Notes: generated by a model not told the origin, from the letters alone. Shown: positions 8,941 to 19,724, numbered from the stretch's first letter. The stretch is DNA of 39,972 nucleotides from Eubacterium sp. (GCA_017437905.1 JAFRWY010000054.1:1-39972); one strand, 5' to 3'. Program-made: numbers and translations.

Positions 8941-9393
8941 ATGGACAATATCGATCGAAGGATACTTCAGTGTCTCAGTAAAAATGCAAGACTTCCGGCT
9001 TCTGCCATCAGCGAGGAGATCAGTCTGTCCGTTTCGGCGGTGATCGAGCGGATCCGCAAGCTGGAATCCTCCGGATTGATCAAGGGTTATACCATCCAGA
9101 TCGATCAGGAGGCTCTCGGGAATACCATGGTGGCGCTGATGGATGTATCCCTGAAGCATCCGGATTATTATGACGGATTCGTTACCCTGGTGAAGAAGAA
9201 TTCAAGCATAGCCTCCTGCTACTATCAGACAGGTGAGTTTGATTTCGTACTTCGGATCGTGACTGACAGTACTGACAGTCTGGATCAGGTTTATAAGGTG
9301 ATCAAGGGCTACGAAGGTGTGGAGAAGACCGAGACCCATATCGTGCTTCGGACCATCAAGGAGGAAACGGCACTTCTTCCGGATGAACAGTAA
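8941..9393 (+). CDS. Lrp/AsnC family transcriptional regulator
   Basis: The 150-residue protein has the family's N-terminal winged HTH (DNIDRRILQCLSKNARLPASAI, then SAVIERIRKLESSGLI) and the AsnC/RAM ligand-binding domain with GEFDFVLRI in its C-terminal half. The start at 8941 is set by AAAGGAGAAGG. It is followed 44 bases later by a patatin gene and then by birA, probably one transcript. Feast/famine regulators usually respond to amino acids; the effector here cannot be read from sequence. Confidence 0.92.
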   Translation: MDNIDRRILQCLSKNARLPASAISEEISLSVSAVIERIRKLESSGLIKGYTIQIDQEALGNTMVALMDVSLKHPDYYDGFVTLVKKNSSIASCYYQTGEFDFVLRIVTDSTDSLDQVYKVIKGYEGVEKTETHIVLRTIKEETALLPDEQ

Positions 9394-9437
9394 TCTGAAC
9401 GGACAGAAAGCCGATCGTGATGAAAAAGGAGGAGTCT

Positions 9438-10304
9438 ATGGATGAGTCAGGAAAACGTCTCGGCCTTGTACTGGAAGGCGGCGGGATGCGCGGCATATAT
9501 ACCACCGGCGTTCTGGATGAATTCCTGGAGCAGGGTATCCGGGTGGACGGACTTGTGGGCGTATCTGCAGGAATCCTGCACGGAGTGACCTTCATTTCCG
9601 AGCAATACGGACGGAATGTCCGGTATATGGTTAAGTACCGCGGGGATAAGCGGTTTATGAGTTTTTCATCCCTGATCAAAACGGGAAACCTCTGTGAGAC
9701 GGAATTTTGTTACCATGAGATTCCGGATAAGCTGTTCCCGTTTGATTATGAAACGTTCCGGAAGAATGCGGAGAAGACGGAAGTTTATTCCTGTACCACC
9801 AATCTGGAGACCGGGAAGGCGGAGTATCTCCGTGTTACGGATGTGAAGGAGCAGACGGATGCACTCCGGGCTTCCGCATCTCTTCCCATGGTTTCCGAAA
9901 CCGTGGAGTATGACGGGAAGAAGCTGCTGGACGGAGGGACCGCGGACAGTATCCCCATCGAATTCATGCGCAGCCGGGGATTTCAGAAGAATATCATCAT
10001 TCTGACGCAGACGGAGGGCTATCGGAAAAGTGCGGATAAGACCATATTCCTGATGAAAAGGAAATATGCCGACTATCCGGCTTATGTTGAGGCTGCGGCG
10101 AACCGGCACCTGAATTATAACGAGACCCTGGAGAAGATCCGGGAATACGAAGAAAAAGGCGAAGTGTATGTGATCCGGCCCAGCCGGGACCTTGGGATCG
10201 GCCGGACGGAGAAGAGTGTCGAAAAACTAAAGCGGATGTATAAGCTCGGCCGTTTCGATGCGAAGAACAGACTGGAAGAGATACTGGCCTATGTTAAAAA
10301 ATGA
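9438..10304 (+). CDS. patatin-like phospholipase (RssA/YlbK-like)
   Basis: The 288-residue protein has the complete patatin catalytic set: oxyanion loop GGGMRG, nucleophile Ser43 in GVSAG, and catalytic Asp165 in DGGTAD. It has no signal peptide, so it is probably a cytosolic acyl hydrolase acting on membrane lipids. I chose the ATG at 9438 because AAGGAGGAG precedes it; GTG and ATG codons at 9417-9422 lack a site. Its stop overlaps the birA start by 14 bases. The natural lipid substrate is unknown. Confidence 0.92.
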   Translation: MDESGKRLGLVLEGGGMRGIYTTGVLDEFLEQGIRVDGLVGVSAGILHGVTFISEQYGRNVRYMVKYRGDKRFMSFSSLIKTGNLCETEFCYHEIPDKLFPFDYETFRKNAEKTEVYSCTTNLETGKAEYLRVTDVKEQTDALRASASLPMVSETVEYDGKKLLDGGTADSIPIEFMRSRGFQKNIIILTQTEGYRKSADKTIFLMKRKYADYPAYVEAAANRHLNYNETLEKIREYEEKGEVYVIRPSRDLGIGRTEKSVEKLKRMYKLGRFDAKNRLEEILAYVKK

Positions 10305-11154
10305 TGTACTGAAGACACTGGAGTCCATGCGTCCCGAGCCTGTATCCGGGCAGGCACTGGCAGACCGGTTCGGTGTGTCCAGAAATGCGGTCTGGAAGGT
10401 GATCAATCAGTTGAAGGACGAAGGACATAAGATCACATCCGTCCGGGCGGGATACTATCTGGAAGAGGAGTCGGATATTCTGTCCGCTCCCGGGATCCGC
10501 TTTTTTCTTTCGCCGGATGCCGCAACGGAAGGAGAGGCTTCGAAGGATATTCCGGAGATCGTGGTATATGACAGCATCGACTCCACAAACAATGAGGCAA
10601 AACGGAGACTGGGTGCCGGAGATAACCAGAATCTGCTGATCGTGGCGGACACCCAGACTGCAGGACGCGGCAGGATGGGCCACAGCTTCTATTCACCGAA
10701 GCATACGGGGATCTATATGACCCTCAGTGTGGAACTGGATCAGCCCTTGTACCAGCCGGAACGGATCACTTTGGCGGCGGCGGTTGCCGTGGTGCGTGCA
10801 GTGGAGCCTTTCCTTACGGAGCAGCTGCGCCTGAAATGGGTAAATGATATCTTCTTAGGGGATAAGAAGGTCTGCGGGATCCTCAGTGAGGGCATCACGG
10901 ATCTGGAGACCGGTCTCATCCAGCATGCGATCGTGGGAATCGGACTGAATGTGCGTCCGCTGGATTTCCCCGTGGATCTGGAGGGGATCGCCGGAAGTCT
11001 TGGACTGCTGTCTCCCACAAGAAATGAGATCGTGGGAAGGATCACAACAGAGCTTCTCTGCCTGTACCGGGAACTGGGTTCCGACAGGTATCTGGAGGAG
11101 TATCTGGCACGTTCCATGCACCCGGAGAAGGTTCGTGCATTTTTGAATCAATAA
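10291..11154 (+). CDS. birA: biotin-[acetyl-CoA-carboxylase] ligase and biotin operon repressor
   Basis: The 287-residue protein has an N-terminal HTH (SGQALADRFGVSRNAVWKVINQLKDEGH) followed by the biotin ligase core: SIDSTNNEAKR, the adenylate-forming GRGRMGHSFYSP loop, LKWVNDIF and KVCGILSEG. It should therefore both charge biotin carriers and repress biotin genes. The start at 10291 lies within the end of the patatin gene, with weak GGAAGAG upstream, so expression is probably coupled. No biotin synthesis genes or targets are visible here. Confidence 0.95.
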   Translation: MLKNDVLKTLESMRPEPVSGQALADRFGVSRNAVWKVINQLKDEGHKITSVRAGYYLEEESDILSAPGIRFFLSPDAATEGEASKDIPEIVVYDSIDSTNNEAKRRLGAGDNQNLLIVADTQTAGRGRMGHSFYSPKHTGIYMTLSVELDQPLYQPERITLAAAVAVVRAVEPFLTEQLRLKWVNDIFLGDKKVCGILSEGITDLETGLIQHAIVGIGLNVRPLDFPVDLEGIAGSLGLLSPTRNEIVGRITTELLCLYRELGSDRYLEEYLARSMHPEKVRAFLNQ

Positions 11155-11169
11155 ATTTTAAAAATGTAG

Positions 11170-11198
11170 TTGACAGAACCGCACCTTTATGATAACAT
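11170..11198 (+). promoter_or_regulatory. promoter of tRNA-Gly
   Basis: TTGACA (11170-11175) and TAACAT (11193-11198) are 17 bases apart with TGA before the -10. Start would be near 11205, giving a short leader before the tRNA. Confidence 0.8.
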
Positions 11199-11228
11199 AC
11201 ATTCTGTTGTCAGCCGGACAACAGATAT

Positions 11229-11300
11229 GCGCGAGTGGCTCAGCGGTGGAGCATCTCCTTGCCAAGGAGAGGGTCGCGGGTTCGATTCCCGTCTCGCGCT
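11229..11300 (+). tRNA. tRNA-Gly (anticodon GCC)
   Basis: A full cloverleaf can be drawn: acceptor GCGCGAG/CTCGCGC, anticodon stem TCTCC/GGAGA around loop TTGCCAA with anticodon GCC at 11261-11263, and a T arm GCGGGTTCGATTCCCGT. CCA is not encoded directly after the discriminator base, so it must be added after transcription. A terminator follows immediately. Confidence 0.97.
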
Positions 11301-11304
11301 CACC

Positions 11305-11333
11305 AGGGAGTTTCCGAGAGGAAGCTCCCTTTT
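11305..11333 (+). terminator. tRNA-Gly terminator
   Basis: AGGGAGTTTCC (11305-11315) pairs with GGAAGCTCCCT (11320-11330), with one G-U pair and a GAGA loop, followed by a short T-run. Confidence 0.85.
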
Positions 11334-11399
11334 CTGTTTACATAAAGATATCCTTTTATCCGGCAGAGGAGCCGGGTATCGGAATCATATCGAACATGT

Positions 11400-11442
11400 C
11401 GAAAAATGGCACAAAACAGAGGGCCATTTTCGGCATTTTTTT
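11400..11442 (+). terminator. second hairpin with T-run upstream of the guaB promoter
   Basis: CGAAAAATGGC (11400-11410) pairs with GCCATTTTCG (11423-11432) with one bulge, followed by GCATTTTTTT. It lies upstream of the guaB promoter, so it insulates guaB from tRNA read-through rather than attenuating guaB. Confidence 0.6.
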
Positions 11443-11456
11443 GGTTCGGAAACTTG

Positions 11457-11485
11457 TTGACACTGACGGGTATCTTTGATAGCAT
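11457..11485 (+). promoter_or_regulatory. guaB promoter
   Basis: TTGACA (11457-11462), a 17-base spacer ending TGA, and TAGCAT (11480-11485). Start near 11492 leaves a leader of about 48 bases with no purine riboswitch visible. Confidence 0.8.
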
Positions 11486-11536
11486 AAGTGATAATTACAA
11501 CAAGGAAACCTAAAAGAATAAGGAAAGAAGAGGTAG

Positions 11537-13000
<1,464 letters not shown>

Positions 13001-13079
13001 AATGAAACAATGAGCCCTGCAGGCCGTAACAGGCAGGCATGGAACGACAGGATATGTGGTACTTAATGAAATAAACGAC

Positions 13080-13100
13080 AGCGCGGGTTTAACCCGCGCT
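13080..13100 (+). terminator. GC-rich palindrome after guaB
   Basis: AGCGCGGGTT and AACCCGCGCT form a near-perfect palindrome, followed by TGTTGTGTG rather than a clean T-run. It ends 26 bases before the typA start, so it may attenuate read-through from guaB into typA. Confidence 0.5.
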
Positions 13101-13126
13101 TGTTGTGTGATATGGAAGAGGAGTTT

Positions 13127-14956
13127 ATGAAAAGAGAAGACATCAGAAATGTGGCGATCATCGCCCACGTAGATCACGGTAAAACAACACTGGTGGACGG
13201 ACTGCTGCAGCAGAGCGGCATTTTCCGTGAGAATCAGGAAGTGGCAGAGCGTGTAATGGATTCGAATGATATCGAGCGTGAGCGCGGGATCACCATTCTT
13301 TCCAAGAATACGGCAGTTACCTACAACGGTGTGAAGATCAACATCATCGACACTCCGGGCCATGCGGACTTCGGTGGTGAGGTGGAGCGTGTCCTGAAGA
13401 TGGTGAACGGCGTGATCCTTGTGGTAGATGCATTTGAAGGACCCATGCCCCAGACCCGGTTCGTGCTTCAGAAGGCACTGTCCCTGAATCTTTCCGTGAT
13501 CGTCTGCGTGAACAAGATCGATCGTCCGGATGCGCGTCCGGCAGAGGTGGAGGAAGAGGTTCTCGAGCTTCTGATGGATCTGGATGCTACGGATGAACAG
13601 CTGGATTGTCCCTTTGTTTATGCATCTGCAAGAGAGGGAATCGCATCCTACAGTGCGGATGAGCCGGGTACGGACATGAAGCCGCTGTTCGAAACGATCC
13701 TTTCACATATTCCGGCACCGGAGGGTGACCCGGAGGCAGGTCTTCAGATCCTCATCAGTACCATAGATTATAACGAATATGTGGGCCGGATCGGCGTTGG
13801 CAAGATCGATAACGGTACCATCCGCCTGAACCAGGATGCCCTGATCGTGAACCATCACGATAAGGATCGTTCCGAAAAGGTAAAGATCGGTAAGCTTTAC
13901 GAATATGAAGGACTCGGCCGGATCGATGTATCCGAAGCAACCATCGGTTCCATTGTGGCAGTTTCCGGTATCGCGGATCTGAAGATCGGTGATACGATCT
14001 GTTCCCCGGATCATCCGGATGCCATTCCGTTCCAGAAGATCACGGAGCCGACGATCTCCATGCAGTTCATGGTAAATGATTCGCCGCTGGCAGGTAAGGA
14101 AGGTAAATTCATTACCTCCCGTCATATCCGTGACCGTCTGTACCGGGAACTGAATACGGATGTAAGTCTCCGGGTAGAGGATACCGAATCCACGGACTGC
14201 TTCAAGGTGTCCGGCCGTGGCGAGCTGCATCTCTCGGTTCTGATCGAGAATATGCGCCGTGAGGGCTATGAATTCGCAGTCAGCAAGGCGGAGGTTATCT
14301 ATAAATATGACGAGCGTAACAAGCGGACCGAGCCCTATGAGATCGCGGTCATTGATGTACCGGATGAATTCTCCGGCACCGTCATCAACATGATGAGTGT
14401 GCGGAAGGGCGAGCTTTCCGGCATGTCTCCGTCCGAGAGCGGAACCACACGTCTGGAATTCCGGATTCCGTCCCGCGGCCTGATCGGTTTCCGCGGCCCC
14501 TTCATGACGGCTACCAAGGGAAATGGCGTGATCAATACCATTTTTGACGGCTATGATGATTTCAAGGGAGAGATGAATTACCGTTCCAACGGTTCCCTGA
14601 TCGCCTTTGAAGCGGGAACCTCCATTACCTACGGACTGTTCAATGCCCAGGAGCGTGGTACCATGTTTATCGGACCCGGCGTGGAGGTCTATGCGGGAAT
14701 GGTGGTCGGTGAGACCGGACGTTCCGAGGATATCGAGGTAAATGTCTGCAAGACCAAGCATCTGACGAATACGCGTTCCTCCGGATCGGACGAAGCATTG
14801 AAGCTGGTTCCGCCGAAGCAGCTGTCGCTGGAGCAGTGCCTGGATTTCCTGGATAATGATGAGATACTTGAGATCACACCGAAGAGTCTCCGGATCCGGA
14901 AGAAGATACTGGATTCCCGTCTGAGACTGCGTGAGAACCGTAAGAACCAGGGCTGA
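13127..14956 (+). CDS. typA: ribosome-associated GTPase TypA/BipA
   Basis: At 609 residues this matches the TypA/BipA translational GTPase family. G motifs are AHVDHGKTT (G1), RGITI (G2), DTPGHADFG (G3), NKIDRPDA (G4) and a G5 SAR-type motif (YASAREG). EF-G-like domains follow, then the family-specific C-terminal domain ([14 protein letters not shown]). The ATG at 13127 follows GAGGAG; an upstream TTG at 13100 lies in the palindrome and is rejected. BipA assists 50S assembly under stress such as cold. No dedicated promoter is obvious. Confidence 0.97.
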   Translation: MKREDIRNVAIIAHVDHGKTTLVDGLLQQSGIFRENQEVAERVMDSNDIERERGITILSKNTAVTYNGVKINIIDTPGHADFGGEVERVLKMVNGVILVVDAFEGPMPQTRFVLQKALSLNLSVIVCVNKIDRPDARPAEVEEEVLELLMDLDATDEQLDCPFVYASAREGIASYSADEPGTDMKPLFETILSHIPAPEGDPEAGLQILISTIDYNEYVGRIGVGKIDNGTIRLNQDALIVNHHDKDRSEKVKIGKLYEYEGLGRIDVSEATIGSIVAVSGIADLKIGDTICSPDHPDAIPFQKITEPTISMQFMVNDSPLAGKEGKFITSRHIRDRLYRELNTDVSLRVEDTESTDCFKVSGRGELHLSVLIENMRREGYEFAVSKAEVIYKYDERNKRTEPYEIAVIDVPDEFSGTVINMMSVRKGELSGMSPSESGTTRLEFRIPSRGLIGFRGPFMTATKGNGVINTIFDGYDDFKGEMNYRSNGSLIAFEAGTSITYGLFNAQERGTMFIGPGVEVYAGMVVGETGRSEDIEVNVCKTKHLTNTRSSGSDEALKLVPPKQLSLEQCLDFLDNDEILEITPKSLRIRKKILDSRLRLRENRKNQG

Positions 14957-14976
14957 TGCTGTCCGAATAAGTACAT

Positions 14977-15006
14977 GTCATCCTGAGCACGAAGTGCGAA
15001 GGATCT
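14977..15006 (+). repeat. dispersed TCATCCTGAGC...GAAGGATCT repeat, copy 2
   Basis: The typA-pncB gap contains TGTCATCCTGAGCACG followed by AAGTGCGAAGGATCT, the most complete single copy of the motif in the window. Confidence 0.65.
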
Positions 15007-15045
15007 AAAATATGAAATTATGGGGTTACAGGAGAGGAGTACAAA

Positions 15046-16494
15046 ATGAGAAATCTTACGATGCTGATGGACTATTACGAACTGACCATGGCAAATGGTT
15101 ACTACGTAACTGGAAACAAGGACAAGGTTGCGGTATTCGATATGTTCTACCGCAAGAACCCGGACGGCGGCGGATTCGTTGTCAGTGCCGGACTCGGTAT
15201 GCTGATCGATTACGTGAAGGGACTGCATTTCACGGATGAAGATATCGCATACCTTCGCGGACGGAATATGTTCGATGAGGGCTTCCTGGATTATCTGAAG
15301 AATTTCAAATTCACAGGAACCATCGAGGCGGTACCGGAGGGGACCATCGTATATCCGAATACACCGATCGTAACCGTTACGGCTCCCATCATCGAAGCAC
15401 AGATCCTGGAGACCATGCTTCTGATCTGCATCAATTTCCAGTCCCTGATCGCTACCAAGGCAAATCGTATCGCAAGGGCTGCAGGTGCAGGAAATGCCAT
15501 CGTCATGGAGTTCGGTGCACGTCGTGCCCAGGGACCGGATGCGGCAGTATGGGGAACCAGAGCCTGCTTTATCGGCGGTGTAAACACAACGGCAACCGTT
15601 CTGGCTGACCAGCAGTTCGGCATCAAGGCAGTGGGTACCATGGCTCACAGCTGGATCGAGTTCTTTCCGTCGGAGTTTGATGCATTTAAGGCATATGCAG
15701 AGGTTTATCCGGATGCATGTACCCTTCTGATCGATACCTATGATATCTTAAAGAGCGGTCTTCCGAATGCCATCCGTGTGGCTCATGAGGTTCTGGAACC
15801 CATGGGCAAGCGTCTGGCGGGAATCCGTATCGACAGCGGCGACCTTGCTTACTTCTCTAAGAAGATCCGGAAGATCCTGGATGCAGAGGGACTTCAGGAC
15901 TGCGCCATCGTAGTATCCAACAGTGTGGATGAGTACCTGATCGATTCTCTGAACAAGCAGAAGGCCTGCATCAATTCCTACGGTGTCGGCGAGCGTATGA
16001 TCACCTCCAAGTCCGATCCGGTCTTCGGCGGTGTATACAAACTGGTAGCCGTAAAAGAAGGAGATGAGTTCGTACCTAAGATCAAGGTGTCCGAGAATGT
16101 GGAGAAGATCACCAACCCCGGCAAGAAGACCCTTTGGAGAATCTTCAGCAACGAGACAGGATACGGTTATGCAGATCTTCTCGCGCTGGAAGGAGAGGAT
16201 GTGGATGTAACAGAGCCTTACAGATTCATCGATCCTACACGTCCCTGGAAGAAGATGCATTTCAAGAACAGCACGGCACGTCCGCTGCAGGTAACCGTCT
16301 TCAAGGACGGAGAGCTTGTTTATGAGCAGCCTTCCTTAAAGGAGATTCAGGAGTATGTAAAGAAGCAGTTGAAAGATGAGGTATGGGAGGAAGAGCAGCG
16401 TTTCGCAAACCCGCATATCCACTACCTGGATCTCTCCAGGAAGCTTTACGAGACGAAGGAACGCCTGCTTTCCGAGGCTACAAATATCGAGTAA
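15046..16494 (+). CDS. pncB: nicotinate phosphoribosyltransferase
   Basis: The 482-residue enzyme of the NAPRTase family salvages nicotinate to NaMN with PRPP and ATP. Seen: TMLMDYYELTMANGY at the start, EFGARRAQGPDAA, the GTMAHSW loop carrying the phosphorylated histidine, and IRIDSGDLAYFSKKIR. GGAGAGGAG lies upstream of the ATG. It ends in a strong terminator. It is a solitary NAD-salvage gene here. Confidence 0.96.
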   Translation: MRNLTMLMDYYELTMANGYYVTGNKDKVAVFDMFYRKNPDGGGFVVSAGLGMLIDYVKGLHFTDEDIAYLRGRNMFDEGFLDYLKNFKFTGTIEAVPEGTIVYPNTPIVTVTAPIIEAQILETMLLICINFQSLIATKANRIARAAGAGNAIVMEFGARRAQGPDAAVWGTRACFIGGVNTTATVLADQQFGIKAVGTMAHSWIEFFPSEFDAFKAYAEVYPDACTLLIDTYDILKSGLPNAIRVAHEVLEPMGKRLAGIRIDSGDLAYFSKKIRKILDAEGLQDCAIVVSNSVDEYLIDSLNKQKACINSYGVGERMITSKSDPVFGGVYKLVAVKEGDEFVPKIKVSENVEKITNPGKKTLWRIFSNETGYGYADLLALEGEDVDVTEPYRFIDPTRPWKKMHFKNSTARPLQVTVFKDGELVYEQPSLKEIQEYVKKQLKDEVWEEEQRFANPHIHYLDLSRKLYETKERLLSEATNIE

Positions 16495-16523
16495 TTACGG
16501 AACAACCGAAACAGGCAAAAGTA

Positions 16524-16560
16524 GGGCCCGGCAACCTGCCGGGCTCTTCTTAATTTTTGT
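16524..16560 (+). terminator. pncB terminator
   Basis: GCCCGGCA (16526-16533) pairs with TGCCGGGC (16537-16544) around a three-base loop, followed by TCTTCTTAATTTTTG. Confidence 0.8.
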
Positions 16561-16615
16561 TAAAAATAAACATACATTTTCTATATATTGGTGAACATAA
16601 TTTTTAGGAAATAGA

Positions 16616-16644
16616 TTGAAGAAACGATAGAAAAATGATATGAT
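16616..16644 (+). promoter_or_regulatory. promoter of the FHA-domain gene
   Basis: TTGAAG (16616-16621), a 17-base spacer ending TGA, and TATGAT (16639-16644). The -10 overlaps an upstream in-frame ATG at 16640, which shows that the real start must lie further downstream. Confidence 0.75.
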
Positions 16645-16672
16645 GAATGCGAATATGGGGAGGTATGGCAAC

Positions 16673-17596
16673 ATGGCTGATACAAGTACAAGTTATGATG
16701 AGTTTATACTGAATTTCCGGCTTGAGGAGAACGTTCCGGTAGATCAGAATGAGCTCACAATGTTTAATTATGAGTTTGTCGGAAACCGTACGACATGTAC
16801 GGTGGTTGAAACGGATGAGCAGAGGGCGCTTCAGTTTAAGATCCCTGCAACGCTTCCTTTGGAGCAGTTTCTTCAGAAACAGTTATATAAGGGCGAATTC
16901 CTTTCGATCCTTTCCAATATTCTGAATCAGATGATCTACTTTGATGAGAATCAGATGTCCTTCAATAAGCTGCTTCTCAATGTGCATTATATGTATATCG
17001 AGCTTTCAACGCTTGATATCCAGCTGATCTACATGCCGGTCATCAAGAAATTTGCCGACTGTAATGTGACGGAGTTTATTCAGACCTTTATCAGTAAGGT
17101 CCGTTTCGCAAATATGGCCTGTGTGGAGTGCGTAGAGAAGCTGCTGAAGTATCTGGACAACAAGCTGATGTTCGACCTGAATGATTTCTATCATTATGTG
17201 CTTTCACTGGAGGAGGAGACGATCCTGGAGGATTCCATGGATAAGACGTCTTCCGAGTCCCAGACTACGGTACTCAGTCCCACATCCTCGGATTACAACA
17301 ATCCGATCCCGTATCTGGTACGGATCAAGACAAATGAGCTGATCCCCATCATAAAGGCGGAATTCCTGATCGGAAAGTCTCCGGATGCGGATTACCAGAT
17401 AACGGACAACCGCCGTGTCAGCCGGAAGCATGCAACCTTCCGCATCAGCAACGGTGAGTGCTATGTCCGGGATCATAATTCCACCAACCACACCTTCATC
17501 AACGGCAAACTGATCCAGCCGGAGTTCGAGATCATGCTCGCGAATAATGACTACATCAGATTAGGAGATGAAGAGTTCAAGTACTGGGTTCGATAG
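16673..17596 (+). CDS. DUF6382 and FHA domain protein
   Basis: The 307-residue protein has an N-terminal domain of the DUF6382 type (about 1-190) and a C-terminal forkhead-associated domain (about 230-305). The FHA part shows the phosphothreonine-binding residues in IGKSPDADYQI, RRVSRKHATFRI and STNHTFINGK. FHA domains bind phosphothreonine made by Ser/Thr kinases, and a transmembrane kinase lies 6.7 kb downstream at 24291. The ATG at 16673 follows GGGGAGG by about ten bases. DUF6382-FHA proteins often sit in type IV pilus/Tad or type VII loci, but no such genes are present here. The binding partner is unknown. Confidence 0.88.
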   Translation: MADTSTSYDEFILNFRLEENVPVDQNELTMFNYEFVGNRTTCTVVETDEQRALQFKIPATLPLEQFLQKQLYKGEFLSILSNILNQMIYFDENQMSFNKLLLNVHYMYIELSTLDIQLIYMPVIKKFADCNVTEFIQTFISKVRFANMACVECVEKLLKYLDNKLMFDLNDFYHYVLSLEEETILEDSMDKTSSESQTTVLSPTSSDYNNPIPYLVRIKTNELIPIIKAEFLIGKSPDADYQITDNRRVSRKHATFRISNGECYVRDHNSTNHTFINGKLIQPEFEIMLANNDYIRLGDEEFKYWVR

Positions 17597-17611
17597 AGTT
17601 GCTATTTGCAG

Positions 17612-17673
17612 CATAAAAGAAAAAGATGACCGATGCGTGCTCGCACGCTGATCGGTCATCTTTTTCTTTTATG
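17612..17673. terminator. bidirectional terminator with a 23-bp stem
   Basis: The arms at 17612-17634 and 17651-17673 are perfect complements, opening CATAAAAG and closing CTTTTATG, with an inner GCGTGC/GCACGC stem. A-runs on one side and T-runs on the other allow termination both of the FHA gene and of minus-strand transcription coming from argH. Confidence 0.9.
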
Positions 17674-17683
17674 TATTGCGAAG

Positions 17684-17947
17684 CAGGAACCGCCCGTCCC
17701 GCCGCAGCCATGAGTCACGAAGTGACGACAGACGCGCAGAGCGCGGATGGGCTGCGGCCGGGTGCGGCGGCTGCAGATAGCAACTCGGTATCTGGTGGCG
17801 AATTGCTACGCCAGTCAGGAACCGCCCGTCCCGCCGCAGCCGTGAGTCACGAAGTGACGACAGACGCGCAGAGCGCGGATGGGCTGTGGCCGGGTGCGGC
17901 GGCAGCAATAGCAACGCAGCATCCGGAGAGGTGGCGAATTGCTACCT
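17684..17947. repeat. two tandem copies of a 132-bp GC-rich structured unit
   Basis: Unit 1 is 17684-17815 and unit 2 is 17816-17947. Their first 90 or so bases differ at only two positions, they diverge in the middle, and both end with GTGGCGAATTGCTAC. Each holds GTCAC/GTGAC and GCCGCAGCC/GGGCTGCGGC inverted repeats, so each could fold into a multi-stem structure. GC content is far above the flanks. The gap otherwise holds only the terminator at 17612. Open frames through it are an artefact of 132 being a multiple of three. Confidence 0.85.
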
Positions 17948-18123
17948 CAATTATCCAACCCCATCATAGCCCTTTTATCCTGAATCTCATCCCGAAGCTC
18001 AAACTGCAGCTTCTTTACTTCTTCCTCGGTAAGCCCGCTCATGGAGACAACCTCCTCCACGGGGATATTCCCCTTCAGCATACGTGCTGCCAGATCATAT
18101 TTCGCTTTTGTCGTATTATTCAT
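17947..18123 (-). CDS. 58-residue helical protein, gene behind argH
   Basis: On the minus strand, 48 bases after the argH stop, AGAAGGGA precedes an ATG that opens a 58-residue frame (MNNTTKAKYDLAARMLKGN... to ...MMGLDN). The middle, IPVEEVVSMSGLTEEEVKKL, looks like the short helical/HTH-like tail found at the end of Rpn/YhgA-type PD-(D/E)XK transposase-nuclease proteins, here as a free-standing peptide. It is probably cotranscribed with argH. The stop abuts the GC-rich tandem repeat. Function unknown; a decayed remnant of a larger gene is possible. Confidence 0.65.
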   Translation of the reverse strand: MNNTTKAKYDLAARMLKGNIPVEEVVSMSGLTEEEVKKLQFELRDEIQDKRAMMGLDN

Positions 18124-18171
18124 GATTTTTCCCTTCTTTCAATCATTTATGAGACCTTCGATCTTCGCTTA

Positions 18172-19566
18172 TTATGCCGGATCTACGGTAAGCCCCGCCA
18201 GGAACGCCGCATTCTCATCGATCACGGCCTTCATGGGAGCATGCCCCGGTGCACCGATGGTGTTTCTTGCCTCAACGCAGGTCTCCAGGGAGATTGCCTC
18301 GTAAATATCCTCTTCGAAATGAGGATCGATGGCCTTCAGTTCCTCCAGAGACAGCTCGTCAATGGCGCATCCCTTGTCGATGCAGAAGAGTACCAGCCGG
18401 CCGATGATGCCGTGGGCATCACGGAAGGGAACTCCCTTCTTGACCAGGTAATCCGCAGCATCCGTTGCATTTGTAAAGCCCCGCATGGCACTGACTGCCA
18501 TGGTATCCTTCCGCAGCTGCATGGTTGCGATCATTCCGTTGAAGAGCGTAAGACACCCTTTTGTGGTGTCGAGAGCATCGAAAGTCAGCTCCTTATCCTC
18601 CTGCATGTCCTTGTTGTAGGCCAGAGGAATTCCCTTCATGGTGGTGAGCAGTGCGGTAAGCGCTCCGTAGACACGACCGGTCTTTCCGCGTACCAGTTCT
18701 GCGATATCCGGGTTCTTCTTCTGGGGCATGATGGAACTTCCGGTGCTGTAAGCGTCATCCAGCTCGATAAAGCCGTACTCATTGGAGTTCCAGAGGATGA
18801 TCTCCTCCGAGAAACGGGAGAGATGCATCATTATGGTGGCGCAGGCGGAGAGCAGTTCGATACAGTAATCCCGGTCAGAGACGGAATCCATGGAATTCAG
18901 TGTCGGACCGTTGAATCCCAGCAGACGGGCCGTCAGATTACGATCCAGCGGATAGGTGGTTCCTGCCAGGGCTCCGGCCCCGAGAGGGCAGTAGTTCATC
19001 CGCTGATAGATGTCCGTAAGACGGCTGAAATCCCGCTTGAACATTTCCATATAAGCGCCGATGTGATGGGAGAAGCTGACCGGCTGTGCCTTCTGCAAAT
19101 GGGTAAATCCCGGCATATAGGTGGAAAGATTCTCATCCATCAGCTTCTGCAGAGTCTCCATCAAAGCCTTTACACGGGCTTCCAGCTCGGAAACCTCCCC
19201 GCGGATATAGAGCCGCATGTCCAGAGCAACCTGGTCATTCCGGCTGCGTCCGGTGTGCAGCTTTTTGCCGGCATCACCGATCCGGTCGATCAGGTTTGCT
19301 TCAACGAAACTGTGAACATCTTCATATTTCGTAGTGATCTCAAGCGTTCCGGCCTTCACGTCGTTGAGGATGCTGTCCAGCCCGGAAAGGATCCGGTCCC
19401 TTTCTTCCTCCGTGATCACGCCGACGGCGGCAAGCATCGTGGCATGCGCCTTGCTGCCCCGAATATCCTGGGGGAGAAACCTCTGATCGAAGGTAATGGA
19501 AGCATTAAAATCATAAACCAGCTGATCGGTCTCCTTGGTGAACCGACCGCCCCATAGCTGTGCCAT
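18172..19566 (-). CDS. argH: argininosuccinate lyase
   Basis: The 464-residue enzyme splits argininosuccinate into arginine and fumarate. It has the fumarase/aspartase superfamily signature [25 protein letters not shown] and the opening [15 protein letters not shown] chose the ATG at 19566 (MAQLWGG) because GAGGT lies eight bases upstream; a longer start at 19581 has no site. It is the only arginine gene in the window, unlike the common argGH pair. Confidence 0.97.
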   Translation of the reverse strand: MAQLWGGRFTKETDQLVYDFNASITFDQRFLPQDIRGSKAHATMLAAVGVITEEERDRILSGLDSILNDVKAGTLEITTKYEDVHSFVEANLIDRIGDAGKKLHTGRSRNDQVALDMRLYIRGEVSELEARVKALMETLQKLMDENLSTYMPGFTHLQKAQPVSFSHHIGAYMEMFKRDFSRLTDIYQRMNYCPLGAGALAGTTYPLDRNLTARLLGFNGPTLNSMDSVSDRDYCIELLSACATIMMHLSRFSEEIILWNSNEYGFIELDDAYSTGSSIMPQKKNPDIAELVRGKTGRVYGALTALLTTMKGIPLAYNKDMQEDKELTFDALDTTKGCLTLFNGMIATMQLRKDTMAVSAMRGFTNATDAADYLVKKGVPFRDAHGIIGRLVLFCIDKGCAIDELSLEELKAIDPHFEEDIYEAISLETCVEARNTIGAPGHAPMKAVIDENAAFLAGLTVDPA

Positions 19567-19695
19567 ACTTGTGTACCTCATGTTTCGTAGTATAGTGAGA
19601 GGGTGAATGGGTAGTCTGTGGAATGAAATGAATCATCCCCGGATGTCTGCAGCCCTTCATACGACCGGGCAGGAACCCCGCCGACCCTCCGCATC

Positions 19696-19724
19696 ATTAT
19701 ATAGCATAAAATGGAACAGGGCAA
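19696..19724 (-). promoter_or_regulatory. argH promoter
   Basis: On the minus strand, TTGCCC (19719-19724) and TATAAT (19696-19701) are 17 bases apart. The leader of about 120 bases is GC-rich; I looked for a T-box and did not find its conserved AGGGUGGnACCGCG element. Confidence 0.7.

Noticed and set aside
11170-11460. 96-codon frames over the tRNA-Gly gene
   Set aside because: They overlap the tRNA and its terminator; the tRNA cloverleaf explains the sequence.
17669-17914. 81-codon minus-strand frame with repeated HPRSARLSSLRDS
   Set aside because: It reads the 132-bp tandem repeat, whose length is a multiple of three, so the repeat in the peptide is automatic. No ribosome site; coordinates overlap the terminator side.
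17626-19557. 643-codon open frame on the plus strand across the argH region
   Set aside because: It is antisense to argH, which has full family motifs on the minus strand, and it runs through the tandem repeat. No ribosome site or family motif.
19567-19700. T-box leader before argH
   Set aside because: The leader is long enough but lacks the conserved T-box sequence and a clear terminator/antiterminator pair.
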